This document shows positions 1 through 10,115 of a DNA stretch of 49,603 nucleotides, one piece after another. Position 1 is the stretch's first letter. Each line of letters opens with the position of its first letter. Position numbers and translations under genes: made by a program. Below the pieces are notes generated by a model, which saw only the letters and a list, made by a program, of their open reading frames with translations, was not told the DNA's origin and made no database searches. This DNA comes from Brachionus koreanus (Eukaryota; Rotifera; Eurotatoria; Ploima; Brachionidae): assembly GCA_016987375.1 (NCBI GenBank), contig PJRA01000274.1, forward strand, positions 461,858 to 511,460. Direction: 5' to 3'.

Positions 1-248
1 TAAATTTCATTGAATTTTTTTAACATTTCAAAGCTTTATTTTAAGACTTTTGAAAAAGGATTGTAATTTATAAAAATACATTGAAATTTAATTGCGCATT
101 TAAAATGTTTTGATCATTTTTGAAAACTGAAATTTGATCAAAAATTTTACTTTGCCTTCTTTTTATCACAACTTTTATTAAAATTAATACTTTAACTCAA
201 ATTTAACCTAATAAACTGACATTAGCTCCTTTTTTATTATCATTTTAT

Positions 249-620
249 TTAGTGACATTTTCCGTATCTATCTTGAAATAAATTACTAGAGCCATACTTT
301 TGACGAACAATCTCACCGTCTAATATTACATAGGACTTGTTTGCACCAATTTCATAATTTTCCATAAATCATTTCACCATCTATCTTTTGAATCGTCATG
401 TATCCATCTGCTTGCATCGTTCTAATCTATGAAAATTTCTATTGCTAATATAAAATCTTGATATTACACCGTCATAATAAAATATGATTCCATTTTTTTG
501 AATTTCTTTCATAATTCTTTTAGCTGATATAATAACTTTAACAGTTTGTCCTGATGCATTAGCAAGATGAGTGATGTTGCTCCCAAACCAAGAATTAAAT
601 GCTGTTTGAATATAATCCAT
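249..620 (-). pseudogene. Small unrecognised protein gene, split by an intron and a one-base frameshift
   Basis: Read from the Met codon at 618-620, the first exon encodes about 50 residues including an NASGQTVKVIIS stretch and ends near FYYDG. A GT..CATAG intron of about 47 bp then joins in phase to a segment with QADGYMTIQKIDGEM. The next segment, with NYEIGANKSYVILDGEIV and KYGSS, lies in another frame. Removing one G of the GG near 361-362 would make IY-ENYEIG continuous, and the frame then stops at 249-251. The layout (NASGQ start, DG turns, NYEI..N.SYVI, KYG end) resembles a small beta-rich invertebrate family of unknown function that I recall only loosely. Either an assembly or base error in a live gene, or a recent pseudogene. 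Confidence 0.4.
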
Positions 621-809
621 TTTATCTATAATTTTTCAAAGTTAACTCACAATTTTAATTTTAAATTATAAAATAAATATTTTAAAATACATGTAATTTC
701 AACAAGATAAAAAATAATTATTCGCTTAAATTAAAACTTTAGTAACTTTATTTTTTTAAAGATCATTAGATGATTATTTTATCAACCTTCTAAATAACAA
801 TAATAATAA

Positions 810-1503
810 CTAGTTATTTAGTATTAAAATTTTTTTTGCTAAGCTTTTGCTCAAATCACCATCTTCTGGTTTAATGAAATTTTCATCATTGCATTTTTGG
901 TGATCAATCAATTTCAGTTGCTTGTTACTGTCGAGCAATTTTTTAAGAGACCAAACTCCAGGATATTTTGATTTACCATGTCTACAAATTACATATATTT
1001 TATCCAAGTTTGAATTTGCAAAATTATTAAGAATTTTAATTTTATGATCTTCAATAGAAGTTTGACAATAGAAAAAATTTTTTTCCAAATCTTGTTCTCG
1101 TATAAATTCTGACTGATCAAATTCTACTGGAATCATTAAACCTGTAATCAATGCCCAATGTGCTTTTACTCCTTGCTTGAAACACGGTTCAAAGTTTAAA
1201 TCACAGTCATAAGCAATCAACACGAGCTTGTTTTTTAGAATTAAATTGGATATTTGAGAGTTATCGTTTTCTGAGCTCAATAAAGTGATTTGTAAACTTG
1301 ACCAGTACTCTTTAGCTAGATTTGCCAAAAATTCAACTAGAAAAAATTGATAAATGATTTTTTTGATATTTTTATTGAAATTACTGTCAAAAATTTCGCC
1401 ACTCTTTGTATAATTTAATTCACGTGCCCTATTCATTAAAATATCAACATTACAATTAATGTTATATGAATTAAGAGCCATACACAAAGCAACTATTCCA
1501 CAT
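810..1503 (-). CDS. ACTMAP: ACTMAP-like actin maturation protease (C19orf54 family), C-terminal exon
   Basis: The exon opens after a TTTTAG acceptor (1504-1509) with CGIVALCMA, matching the catalytic-Cys motif of the family (CGLVAL). It continues through ARELNYTKSGEIF, the His-containing KAHWALITG motif and HGKSKYPGVWSLKKLLDSN, all hallmarks of the C19orf54 (UPF0692) family, then ends in LAKKILILNN before the stop at 810. The family is a cysteine protease that trims the N-terminal residue of actin during maturation in the cytosol. About 230 residues are present. The preceding exon, which should carry the Q-x-G-P just before the Cys, was not found in the next 1.4 kb, where an inverted repeat pair (1575-1637 and 2228-2287) sits. 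The first codon is split, so an upstream exon is required. The gene could be live with a distant first exon, or 5'-truncated. Confidence 0.75.
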
Positions 1504-1574
1504 CTAAAACATTTTTTTGTATTAAATGTTTGTCATAAAATAAATTGGAACTGCCTAAAAACAAAAGTTAAAGT

Positions 1575-2287
1575 TCTAGAATTTCAAAACTTAAGTGATA
1601 TCTATGATATCGATGACTTGAAATTCGTAAACTACGTCCTTTGAAACTCTAGATTTCATTTTTGTGGAAGGGTAAGAAAAAATTTTGTATCCAGGGACCT
1701 TGAAAAAGCTAACCATTTAAAAGTAAATCTCTCAGATCTAGAAATTTAATGAATTGTTTTAAAATTATTTAAAAATTCTTATAAATTCTAAAATAGTATA
1801 AAATTTTCTACATTTTGGTGTATATTTTTATTTTAAAAAAGGTAATTTTAATTATTGAAAAAAATTTTAAAAAAAAACACTATTTTCACTTGAATCGTAT
1901 GTAGTCCCAAGAATCACAAAAAAGAAAACATTTTTTTTTTTAAATAAACAAGACAAAATTCTTAACAAATCTATGGTTTTACTTTTTGAAGTTTATGTTT
2001 TATTTTTAAAATAAATTCTGAAAATCATGTGATTTGATTTAAATTTGGAATATTTTAATTAAATTGAAGATTTTTTGCATATTTTTATTTTAACTAAATA
2101 TTGAAATCCATCCCTTTATAGATTATTAATATTCCACCAAAGTCTTATCCCAATTGAATTTGCATCTATTAGTTCTTTACAACAATTAGTTAGTTTTAAA
2201 AATAAGAAAATAAATATCTAGCAAATAGTTTACGAATTTCAAGTAAAAAATTAGAAATTCAGATACCATTTAAGTTTTGAATTTCTG
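1575..2287. repeat. Diverged inverted repeat pair upstream of the ACTMAP exon
   Basis: The segment 1575-1637 (GAATTTCAAAACTTAAG..ACTTGAAATTCGTAAACT) reappears inverted at about 2228-2287 (AGTTTACGAATTTCAAGT..TTAAGTTTTGAATTTC), with about 590 bp between them. The copies have diverged in the middle; the ends still match over about 18 bp. The left copy also holds a short palindrome, GATATCtatGATATC. No coding content is seen between the arms, which are nearly pure A/T. Probably the ends of an old non-autonomous element. Confidence 0.5.
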
Positions 2288-2537
2288 AAACTTTACCATA
2301 TCTTTAATAATATCTTTTAAAAAATATATTAATAATTCAAAAATATTTAATAGGTAAATTTAATAAGTATTGCTATTTTAAAAGTTGGTCGACAATTAAT
2401 CTATGCTAAAGCAGTAAATAAATTGAATTTAACTTTGGCAGTAAGATTCATCAAATTATCGTTTATTAGAAAAATAACCTTAAAGGGATAGTACTTTCTT
2501 AGCTAACGCTAAACTTACAACCCATATCAATAAAATT

Positions 2538-2920
2538 ATTTTTTAAGTTTCTCCTAAAATTTCCACATATGCAGAATACGATTTTGAGTTCGAAATTGGG
2601 ATTTGCAGATAGGGTGGACGTTTTGCATTTCTTGAACCTTAGTATTCAAATTTTAAAAAATATTTAAGTCTATTTTGTTTTTTTTTCTGCTTCTTAGTTT
2701 GAATTAGGTCGTAACTTGAATTCAAACACAAAGAAAAATTACCAGTGTTGGACATGCTCAATATGATGGATTCCAAAAAGTTGATGCTGGCCGTCTTAAT
2801 GGCTTGGTGAGAAAATTTTAAAAAACTTGAAGTAGTAGAAGTAAAGAATGATCTAGGGATTAATCTTCGGAACAGAAGCGACAACTATGAAAATTTGATA
2901 GAAAAAAGAATTTAATATAG
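2538..2920 (+). other. Coding-like island of unknown origin
   Basis: This stretch is richer in G/C than its surroundings. It contains exon-like pieces: a splice-like TGCTTCTTAG at 2690-2699, an open stretch reading VGHAQYDGFQKVDAGRLNGL ending at a GTGAG donor-like site near 2807, and a further open piece DLGINLRNRSDNYENL near 2852-2905. The pieces are not clearly in one frame and I do not recognise the protein. It may be a decayed mobile-element or gene fragment. Confidence 0.25.
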
Positions 2921-3036
2921 AAAAATTTTTTAAGATTAAGAGAAAAAGAATTTTATTCTCGCAGTCATCAAGACGACTGGAAACAACTTTTCTAATTCAT
3001 ATGACGGTGCTCAAAACTAGAAACTAATAAATAATT

Positions 3037-3590
3037 AGATTTTAAAAAAAGCTTAATTATGATTTTATTTTTGTATCTCTTTTTAGACTTGAAAGGATTC
3101 TTTTATCATCTAAAATACACAACAAAAAGCCTTTATCTGTATCACATTAGTGATCTTCAGGCTTGTTTATAAAAATTTAAGTCAAAGCTATGACTTCACT
3201 TTAATTTTTTTTTTAAGTCAAAGAATAAACGCCAATTTTTCAGCAAAAAAAAAGATAAATTAAATTAAATAATTAAAATTTTAAGGCAAGGTTTGCACTT
3301 AGCTTTCCTACTGTACTATTTAACTAAGGTCTCTCAAAGCCCAAATATCTCTTCTGTTCAATCTGTTCAAATCAGACTTACTTATGAGTCACAGTTTTAA
3401 GTCTAACTCACAAAATATTAAGTCAAAGTTATGACTTGACTTAAGACTTGTGACTTAAAAACAAGTCTGAAGATCACTAATGTGATACAGATAAAGGCTT
3501 TTTGTTGTGTATTTTAGATGATAAAAGAATCCTTTCAAGTCTAAAAAGAGATACAAAAATAAAATCATAATTAAGCTTTTTTTAAAATCT
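3037..3590. mobile_element. Foldback element with perfect 124-bp inverted arms
   Basis: The left arm, 3037-3160, starts AGATTTTAAAAAAAGC and ends TTAGTGATCTTCAG. The right arm, 3467-3590, is its exact reverse complement over all 124 bases by eye. The next bases inward continue to pair imperfectly (CTTGTTT, AAGTCA). The 306-bp centre holds repeated AAGTCAAAGCTATGACTT-type palindromes near 3180-3200 and 3420-3450. No ORF is present. No clear target duplication was found. Perfect arms point to recent insertion or active arm homogenisation. The type is that of a foldback or MITE element; its family is unknown. Confidence 0.8.
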
Positions 3591-4553
3591 TGTGATTTTA
3601 TAATATTATTTCTTCAAAAATAAAGTATTCATGGAGGAGAAGCAAAATATTTATTACTTATTTTTTCGAAATTTTAGATCAAAATTTGATTAAATAATGA
3701 AAGAAATAAAATTAAAAAAATTTTTCTTTAAATCAAAAATAATACAGTATATGCAAATAAAAATAAAAAATTCTAAACATGATCTATTCTAAAGATGATT
3801 CTATAAATCCTAAATAATTTATTAATAAGGATTTAAAAAAAAAAATTTAAACTCAAAAAATATCATTCTTACTGTGGTCCAGACTGAGATAAAGGTTCGA
3901 TTTTTGAATTTTTTATGAACCAAAACAAATCTTTGTTCTCATATTGTTGAATGACATCAAGAACTCTTTAAAAAAAAAAACTTGCTTTTTGTAAGTAAAT
4001 TTTATTTTGAATATATTACCGTTTTTCTAAAATCTTGTCCATTTTTCAAACTAAAATAAAAATTAATTGTCTACAAATATAACCTAAATCAAAAACAATA
4101 TTAATAAAGAAATCCGTGCAGTTTTTTCTTTTTTCTTCAAATATAAAGCTCATATTCTATGTTAAAATTTATTATAATACAAAAAAATGCGCTTCATTTT
4201 AAAATATTTCTATTTGTACCAAATAAATTAAACTTAAAAAAGCTAAGTTCAATACTGGCTTAAAAAAATTTTACACCAGACTGAATTTTTTTTTTGTTAA
4301 ATCTCTATTTAAAAAATCAAGATTGTTTCAAATGATAGAATTTTAATTCATTTGAAAAGTTTGAAATTTTTATAAATTATTTTAAAAAACAGCTCAAGCA
4401 TTCCAATGTTAATTTATATTGAGAAACTTAAATTAATTCATTTTTTTACTTTAAATAAATTTCCTTTTAAAGCAAAAACAAATTAAATATTTAAAATTTA
4501 TTAAGTCTAAAAAATTAGTGATAAATTTAAAAAATAATTAGATTATTAAATAT
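3591..4553. other. AT-rich stretch, no gene seen
   Basis: Nearly pure A/T sequence between the foldback element and the 3' end of the ethanolamine kinase gene. Nothing coding or repeated was recognised. Confidence 0.6.
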
Positions 4554-5678
4554 TCACAAATTTAAAAGCTGTGATTTTCGTTTAAAATATTCGCTGAATC
4601 GTTGATGACCATAATTAACAAAATCAAAGTCTAGATCTGAATTTTGAGCCTGGACCAAACTCCAAATAGCCCACATTAGATGTGATGTCAAAGTGAATTT
4701 ATTCACTTCGTCCAAAAACTGATTCAATCTTTCTTCATCAATAGAGATCGGATGGGCCGATTGTCTTGAATAAAAATTGTTAATCTTAGAATAAAACTCT
4801 TCTAAATAAATTCTCAGCCATTTTAATTGATACTCTTTGGAGGGAAATTTTGAATAGTCAGGATTTTCAACTCCGGCAAATTCGTTGAAATGATTGGCAA
4901 TATCATAAGCCTGAAAGTTAATCCCTGCATACTCATAGTCAATAAATTTTACTGAATTTTCTTTTTCATTATAGATTATGTTGCCTAGTAGTAAATCATT
5001 ATGGGAAAAAACAATTATCGATTCATGTTCCTGATGAAGTTTTTCAAAATAATTCTCTAAAAAATTTACTTCATTAAGCAATTTTTGTTTAGATGGAATC
5101 TTATCTAGGAAATAATCAGTCATGTGACTCATATGGCTCTTATAATCATCATGAACTAAATTCAGAATCTCCCTTATCTTTGGAAATATGAACGGACTTT
5201 GTCCAGGCTCAAGATTAGAGTGCAAAACAAAACCATTGAAATTAATCAAGTGCAAACTGGCAAACGCTCTGGCAATTTTTGGATAAATTCTTTCATCATA
5301 AACCATGTTCATGTCAATGATTTTTCCTGGCAAGAACTCGTAGCAAATTCCATTAGCAAACTTAGTATAATACTCAGGACCTAAATTTACTTGTTTCATT
5401 ATTTTCATTGTTTCAATTTCGTCTTCTCGACTGATAAAATGTTCAGTATTTTTACCATAAATACGAAATAATAAAGTATCGTTCGTATTAATGCCATTTT
5501 GTTTTAAATAACAACTAGCCAGACGGTTAGTTACACCACCATTCATGTATCTGATTTTGATATCATCTTGTGAGTGCTTGCGCCATTCTGTTCTTATGTC
5601 CAAAGCGACGCGAATGACCGAGTCGCGCAAATTTTCACTGGTTATTTCAATATTATATTCAGTTTTAACATCTGACAT
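4554..5678 (-). CDS. ETNK1: Ethanolamine kinase
   Basis: A single-exon protein of 374 residues, the usual size for choline/ethanolamine kinases. It phosphorylates ethanolamine with ATP in the cytosol, the first step of the CDP-ethanolamine route to phosphatidylethanolamine. The N-lobe has GGVTNRL (residues 47-53), the family's phosphate-loop-like turn, then LLFRIYG (69-75). The catalytic Brenner motif is SHNDLLLGNI (225-234; Asp228, Asn233). The choline-kinase motif is FIDYEYAGINFQAYDIANHF (245-264; metal-binding Asp247). The YEYAG..YQA(F/Y)DIxNHFNEFAGV wording fits ethanolamine kinase better than choline kinase. It is divergent from URM1 with about 300 bp between the starts, so the two may share a promoter region. 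No truncation is seen. Confidence 0.93.
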   Translation of the reverse strand: MSDVKTEYNIEITSENLRDSVIRVALDIRTEWRKHSQDDIKIRYMNGGVTNRLASCYLKQNGINTNDTLLFRIYGKNTEHFISREDEIETMKIMKQVNLGPEYYTKFANGICYEFLPGKIIDMNMVYDERIYPKIARAFASLHLINFNGFVLHSNLEPGQSPFIFPKIREILNLVHDDYKSHMSHMTDYFLDKIPSKQKLLNEVNFLENYFEKLHQEHESIIVFSHNDLLLGNIIYNEKENSVKFIDYEYAGINFQAYDIANHFNEFAGVENPDYSKFPSKEYQLKWLRIYLEEFYSKINNFYSRQSAHPISIDEERLNQFLDEVNKFTLTSHLMWAIWSLVQAQNSDLDFDFVNYGHQRFSEYFKRKSQLLNL

Positions 5679-5981
5679 TGTTAAAAGTATGCTGATTAGA
5701 AATAAAATTGAAAGCGTAAAAGTCTATGCTAAGCTATTTTAAAATTAAGAGTCCTTATTCTAGATTTACGATAATTTTTTATTTGATTTGGGAAACAAAA
5801 TAAAATGTTAAATTTAAAATTTTTGCTTAGTATTTAGTTATTTGAAATGTTAAGCATATAGCAAATTGCAAGTTTTAATGCTAATTTTAATTTTGGCCGG
5901 GATGAACACATGAAAAAAAAGTTTAGGTGCAATTTTTTTAATTTCAAAGCATATTTTAAAAATTGAAAATTTGATCTAAAA
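5679..5981. promoter_or_regulatory. Divergent intergenic promoter region, ethanolamine kinase / URM1
   Basis: A 303-bp interval between two outward-facing start codons. It must hold the 5' untranslated and promoter sequences of both genes. No TATA box or other motif can be singled out in the A/T background. The role is inferred from gene orientation only. Confidence 0.45.
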
Positions 5982-6483
5982 ATGCTTCATCTAACAATTG
6001 AATTCAGGTAGATTAGATAAAATAAAAAAAAACTTGAATATTAATTTTTTGTTTGGAGTGGAGGCGCCGAGCTCTTGTTTGGCAATGTCAAAAAACATCA
6101 AGTTGAGCTACCCGATGACAAAAAATGTAGAAAAAAATTTTAAAATTTTCTTAATTTCAAATTCTAATTTTCAATCTAGGGACAATTAAAGATTTGCTTG
6201 TTTGGATTAAAGACAATCTATTGAAGCAAAAGCCAGAGCTATTTTTACAAGATGAAACAATGTAATTATTTTTCTAGTTGAAATCATCACCTTTATTAAC
6301 ATTTTTTTCTCAGTCGACCGGGAATTTTGATTTTGGTCAATGATTCGGATTGGGACCTTTTAGTAATTTTATTCATCAAATGGTTTTCGAATAAATAAAT
6401 TTAATTTTTTAAAGGGAAATTTAACATACGAGCTAAATGATGATGACAACATTACTTTTATTTCAACTTTACATGGTGGTTAA
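5982..6483 (+). CDS. URM1: Ubiquitin-related modifier 1
   Basis: Five exons joined by eye: 5982-6007, 6059-6126, 6180-6261, 6314-6362, 6415-6483, each flanked by GT..AG introns of 51-53 bp and in consistent phase. The product of about 97 residues reads MLHLTIEFSGGAELLFGNV at the start, TIKDLLVWIKDNLL in the middle, RPGILILVNDSDWDLL, and ends FISTLHGG followed directly by the stop. The C-terminal Gly-Gly is the Urm1 hallmark: it is adenylated and thiocarboxylated by the E1-like Uba4/MOCS3 and donates sulfur for tRNA wobble-uridine thiolation, and it also acts as a protein modifier. No exon exceeds 82 bp, so no single ORF reveals the gene. An AATAAA overlaps the stop codon at 6482-6487. Confidence 0.95.
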
Positions 6484-6779
6484 TAAAATTAAAATATTTT
6501 AATGTTTTTTTTGTTACAAATTACTTAGCAATTAAATATTTTTACTAGTTAAAAATTACCTTGATTCTATAAAAACTAATTCAATAATGAGTGAAAATGG
6601 AAAGATGAAAAATATCAATTTAGAAACCTGAAAGTTTAATCTTTAAATGCATGGATAGATAAAAAAATTTTCTTTCGAATTGCACATAATCGAACACTGC
6701 TATCATCAAAAAGTATTTCTCTTAGTCTTCTGTGCCTTTTTTTTAGTCACTAGGAGCAATTTAAATTTATACCCTGAGC
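6484..6779. other. AT-rich stretch, no gene seen
   Basis: Downstream of URM1. No feature is supported, although the reverse-transcriptase relic that follows may begin somewhere inside it. Confidence 0.5.
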
Positions 6780-7120
6780 CTCTATATCAAAAAAATATTT
6801 AAGTTGGATTCGTTAGTTAATCAGTGATAACGGTGATTGATTGAGTTCTTTAAGAGTTTTTAAAGAATTCAGGAGCTTTTCTCATTTAGATATTTTTCCA
6901 TTAATTCAAACAATTTTGATAATAATCTCAGATAATTAGAGAAGTGAAATCTCCAAAATTGCAAAACTAAAAAAGGTGTACCCCAAAGATCTGTTAAAGA
7001 CAATCTTGTTTTTCTCATGTTTGTGAGTGACTTCTCATTCATTTTTAAAAAATTTAATATAAAAATCTTTGCAGACGATAAACATAAAGCATTTCTGATA
7101 AAGATCTTGAAACGGTTTAG
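6780..7120 (+). pseudogene. Non-LTR retrotransposon reverse transcriptase relic
   Basis: The frame reads FRSFSHLDIFPLIQT, then KKGVPQRSV (GGTGTACCCCAA at 6975-6986), then about 25 residues later IKIFADDKHKAF, with the FADD coded at 7068-7079. GVPQGS..LFLxYxxDL...FADD is the core of LINE reverse transcriptases (palm motifs B and C). Stops and substitutions interrupt the upstream part, and the canonical Gly after GVPQ is Arg here. It is a decayed internal fragment; both ends of the element are lost. The clade cannot be assigned from so short a piece. Confidence 0.75.
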
Positions 7121-7530
7121 TTAAGTTTAAATTTTTAAAACAAAAATTTAAATTAATGGTATTATTTTAAAAAAATAGCTATAAATTGGTATGAGACTAA
7201 TTGTATGATTTTTGCAAAAAAAAAACTTTTGTATGAGAAAAATCAAAGTAAGAGGAGAAGATATATTTTTTGTAAAAAAAATTAGTTTATTAAGTTTTAT
7301 AACTGATTAAAATCTCAATTTTACAAAACTTGCATGTAGTTTTACGATCAAAGTAAAACTATTTTCTATAAAAAAAAAATTTTCTCTATTTCAACATTCA
7401 TTCTATAAGTCCAAACTTTTAAGACTTTCATACTCCCCTATTTTGATTCTTGCTAATCCCTTTTATGTTTTTTTTCGAAAGAACAATTTTAAAATTAGCT
7501 AAGAGTTATCGTTTTTCTATCACAAAACTC
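7121..7530. other. AT-rich stretch, no gene seen
   Basis: Possible further LINE debris, but nothing readable. Confidence 0.5.
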
Positions 7531-7690
7531 ATCATCAGCAGACTTTAAATTTTGGTGCAACTAAGTATGTTGCACTTACAGAACTAATTAAAAGCCTTCA
7601 GAAAAAGAAGTTTTAAGCTTTTTTTACCATCAATTTTTGTTCTATTTTTTTATTTTGTATCAAATTACACAAAACTTATACACTCTTGTT
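7531..7690 (+). repeat. Dispersed repeat, copy A
   Basis: The sequence CATCATCAGCAGACTTT..GGTGCAACTAAGTATGTTGCACTTACAGAACTAATTAAAAG..ACCATCAATTTTTGTTC..CACAAAACTT matches the inverse of 10395-10510 plus 10763-10795 closely. This copy lacks the hAT insertion found in the other, so it acts as an empty-site reference. One frame reads ATKYVALTELIKSLQKK, shared with the other copy, which may reflect a decayed coding ancestor. Confidence 0.75.
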
Positions 7691-8204
7691 TAGAATAAAT
7701 TTAGATAAGGTCGATGACCGTTCATTCGGTCATAATACCTGAATCATGAGTGTAATCACTAAAAAGGCGATCCAGTCCAGTTATTTTAAAAATATGTAGT
7801 TAATGCATCACTAGTTTTATGATTTTGTTTTTATTATTTTATTTTATTTTTAAATGAGACAAAATTAAGATTAAAGAACCTAATGTATGAATTTTTTTAA
7901 AGCTTTATTCAGTATCGTTTTTCAGATTATAATTTAGAATGATTTTAGAAAAATTTTAATTCTTTAATGGTTTACCTAGCGAAAAGAGACTTAGTCATTT
8001 TTAATTTCTTAATGATAAACAAAAAATTGATTATTTAATATAATATTAATATTTGAATAAAACTGGAGAAAGGCACAAAGCACCAAAAACTAATAAAGAA
8101 TTTTAATACTTTCAAAACTAAACATATTTTATTTGTATTTAATGTTCTTAATTCAAAATGTAATATTTAATTAAATTTTTTCCGGAAATCAATCAAATAT
8201 ATAA
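7691..8204. other. AT-rich stretch, no gene seen
   Basis: A slightly GC-richer patch lies near 7705-7780. No recognisable gene. The last 200 bp are upstream sequence of the small secreted-protein gene. Confidence 0.5.
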
Positions 8205-8540
8205 ATGAATTTTTTTATGAAATTTTTCAGATCTTTAAAAATGAAAATTTTGGTTATATTCATTTTTCTTTTAGTTCTTAAATTTAAAAACAATTTAGGA
8301 TTTAATCTCGATGAAATATTCTATCTTATTCATAAAGAAGTTTTAATGACAAACATCACCATTAGTTATTTTAACACATCGAGTAGAACAATTTGTCTTG
8401 TACAATGCTTAAAAATTGAAAGATGCTATTTTGCCACATTCAAAAACATCCATTGTAATTTATATTCATTTGATGCTTCAAAATATATGAAGAAATCAGA
8501 AAATAAATTAATTTATAGCAAAAAAAAACCCAACAAGTAA
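8205..8540 (+). CDS. Small secreted Cys-rich protein, PAN/apple-like
   Basis: A 111-residue frame starting MNFFMKFF. Residues 13-27 form a hydrophobic stretch (MKILVIFIFLLVLKF) that would serve as a signal peptide or anchor. Four cysteines follow at 64, 68, 74 and 84 in the pattern C-x3-C-x5-C-x9-C (ICLVQCLKIERC..HCNLYSF), reminiscent of the core of a PAN/apple domain, in which a helix with CxxxC packs on a sheet. The protein is shorter than a typical PAN protein and ends in a Lys-rich tail. Earlier Met codons at 5 and 13 are alternative starts. Function unknown; an extracellular adhesive or binding role is only a guess. Confidence 0.5.
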   Translation: MNFFMKFFRSLKMKILVIFIFLLVLKFKNNLGFNLDEIFYLIHKEVLMTNITISYFNTSSRTICLVQCLKIERCYFATFKNIHCNLYSFDASKYMKKSENKLIYSKKKPNK

Positions 8541-8955
8541 AATTCTAATAACAAATAGAAAAAATAGCAAATATTTTCAATTTTAAGAATCAATGAAAAT
8601 TTAACTACTCATTTGATGCATACAAGGTAATAACCAATTATAATTATAATATATATTTTTCTAAAAAATTCTTCTTTTTAAGTGTTTCTCTCTCTGAGAC
8701 TGAATCAAAATGTAATGATTCAGATTCTAATGATTCAGAATGAAATGAATGTAAAGATGATGAATGATATATTAAATTATTGAAAGTAAAAATCTAGAAA
8801 AATTTTGTCTCTTATTGCTTGCTTATACTTTTTATGAATTGACTGATTTATGGTTTTGTTTTTAAATAAATAAATTAAAAAAAATTATCAATCTTTACTT
8901 AAATTTCTTAATGATTCTTGTTATTAGAAATAAAATTTTTGTTTCTTTTGAAAGA
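8541..8955. other. AT-rich stretch with a short imperfect direct repeat
   Basis: Around 8712-8765, ATGATTCAGA-type units recur three times. Otherwise nothing is recognised. Confidence 0.5.
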
Positions 8956-8956
8956 A

Positions 8957-9312
8957 TTGTTGGGATCGGTATTTAACAAGCGGTCTCTGATGCGGCCAAA
9001 TAAGTTGAATTTTTTTTAGAAATCGACAAATTAGCTGACGATGTCTAAAATTATTTAACAATTTTTTTTTGCGAACCTCGAATTAAAGAAAATGAAACTT
9101 TTTCCAAAAAGATGCGGAATTTTTGTAAAAAAATTTGTTAACCAACGTTTAGTCTAACAAAATCGCCAACTTAGGCTAACCAAAATTAAGCTGGCCAATT
9201 TTTGGTCGACCAAATTCCGGTTAAAAACTATGGGTCGACCAAAAACTGGCTGACCTAATTTTGGTCAGCTTATATTTGGTTAACCAGTATTTTGTTTTTA
9301 ATTTGGTCTCCC
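8957..9312. mobile_element. Degraded non-autonomous hAT-type element
   Basis: The left end, TTGTTGGGATCGG..CGGTCTCTGATGCGGCCAAA, matches the left end of the intact element at 10516 (TAGTGTTGGGAGCCG..CGGTCGCTGATGCGGCCAAA). The interior, 9130-9300, is a run of GGCCAA/GGTCGACC/GGTTAACC words in both orientations, resembling the other element's interior. The right end is not clear (GGTCTCCCAAAA near 9304). An older, diverged relative of the 10516 element. Confidence 0.55.
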
Positions 9313-9549
9313 AAAAAAAATATATTATAATTAAATAATAATTAAAATTAGTTTAAAATTAAAAAATTCATTATTTCCAAGACATTTTATTTTTGAAATT
9401 TTTGAGAGAAAAAAATTTTTGAACGTAAAAATATTAGCTTAACAATGAGATGAAAAATGGATGTAATTTACAAAAAAAATTAAGTACAAACAATTTCAAT
9501 TAGAATGAGTCAAATAAATTAGAATTCTCAGCCCAATCTAAGATAGGTT

Positions 9550-10115
9550 AGTTTTCGTAAATAAACATAATTCATTTTTGACTTCATTCGAGCCTTGGTA
9601 GGAACCACATGGTTCTTATTTAGCAAACTTCAAAACTGCTTGAAATAATCGTTTGTTTAAAATTGAAAACGGCAAGCAAGAGAAAATTATGAAATAAAGA
9701 AGAATCTTATCAATGCTATCAGGTATTGCTAAATCATTAACTCTTTTTATCTTCTTTTTAGAATGCGATATTTCATGATTGGATTGTAAGTGCAAGTCTA
9801 AGTTAGTTTTGATGTTGTCGCAGAAAAATATTTTTCGATTTCTATTTTTTCGCACTCAAGACATTGAAGAACCTTAAAAATTTAATTTTTAGTTTTAGTC
9901 GTTTCCCATAAATGCGACTGTGTATTTATTTCCAAAATAGGGTTTGTATTTAAATTCGACTCTGACGCTTGAGTTGCCGTTGATTGATTCGAATTAGCTG
10001 AAAGAATTGAAGAACTCGGTTGGCTTTTTCTTTTTAACTAAAAGAACTCAAATCAATAGTTTTTCTAGACGTTGAAGGAGCCGACAAGTTTTTGTCTATT
10101 CATATGAAACCATGG
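9550..10115 (-). pseudogene. hAT-family transposase N-terminal relic with BED zinc finger
   Basis: Read on the minus strand from about 10110: a Ser/Thr-rich start, then SHLWETTKTKN, then KVLQCLEC..KYFSATTSKL in one frame and CDNIKTNLDLHLQSNHEISH in another. Together they give the BED finger layout (W, CxxC, TSNLxxHLxxxH), with a frameshift between the Cys and His halves. The 9616-9855 frame goes on to DKILLYFIIFSCLPFSILNKRLFQAVLKFA, matching the PFS motif region of hAT transposases. A stop follows and then decayed text. The catalytic domain is absent. It sits between two elements with hAT-type ends, so it may be what is left of an autonomous relative. Confidence 0.7.
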
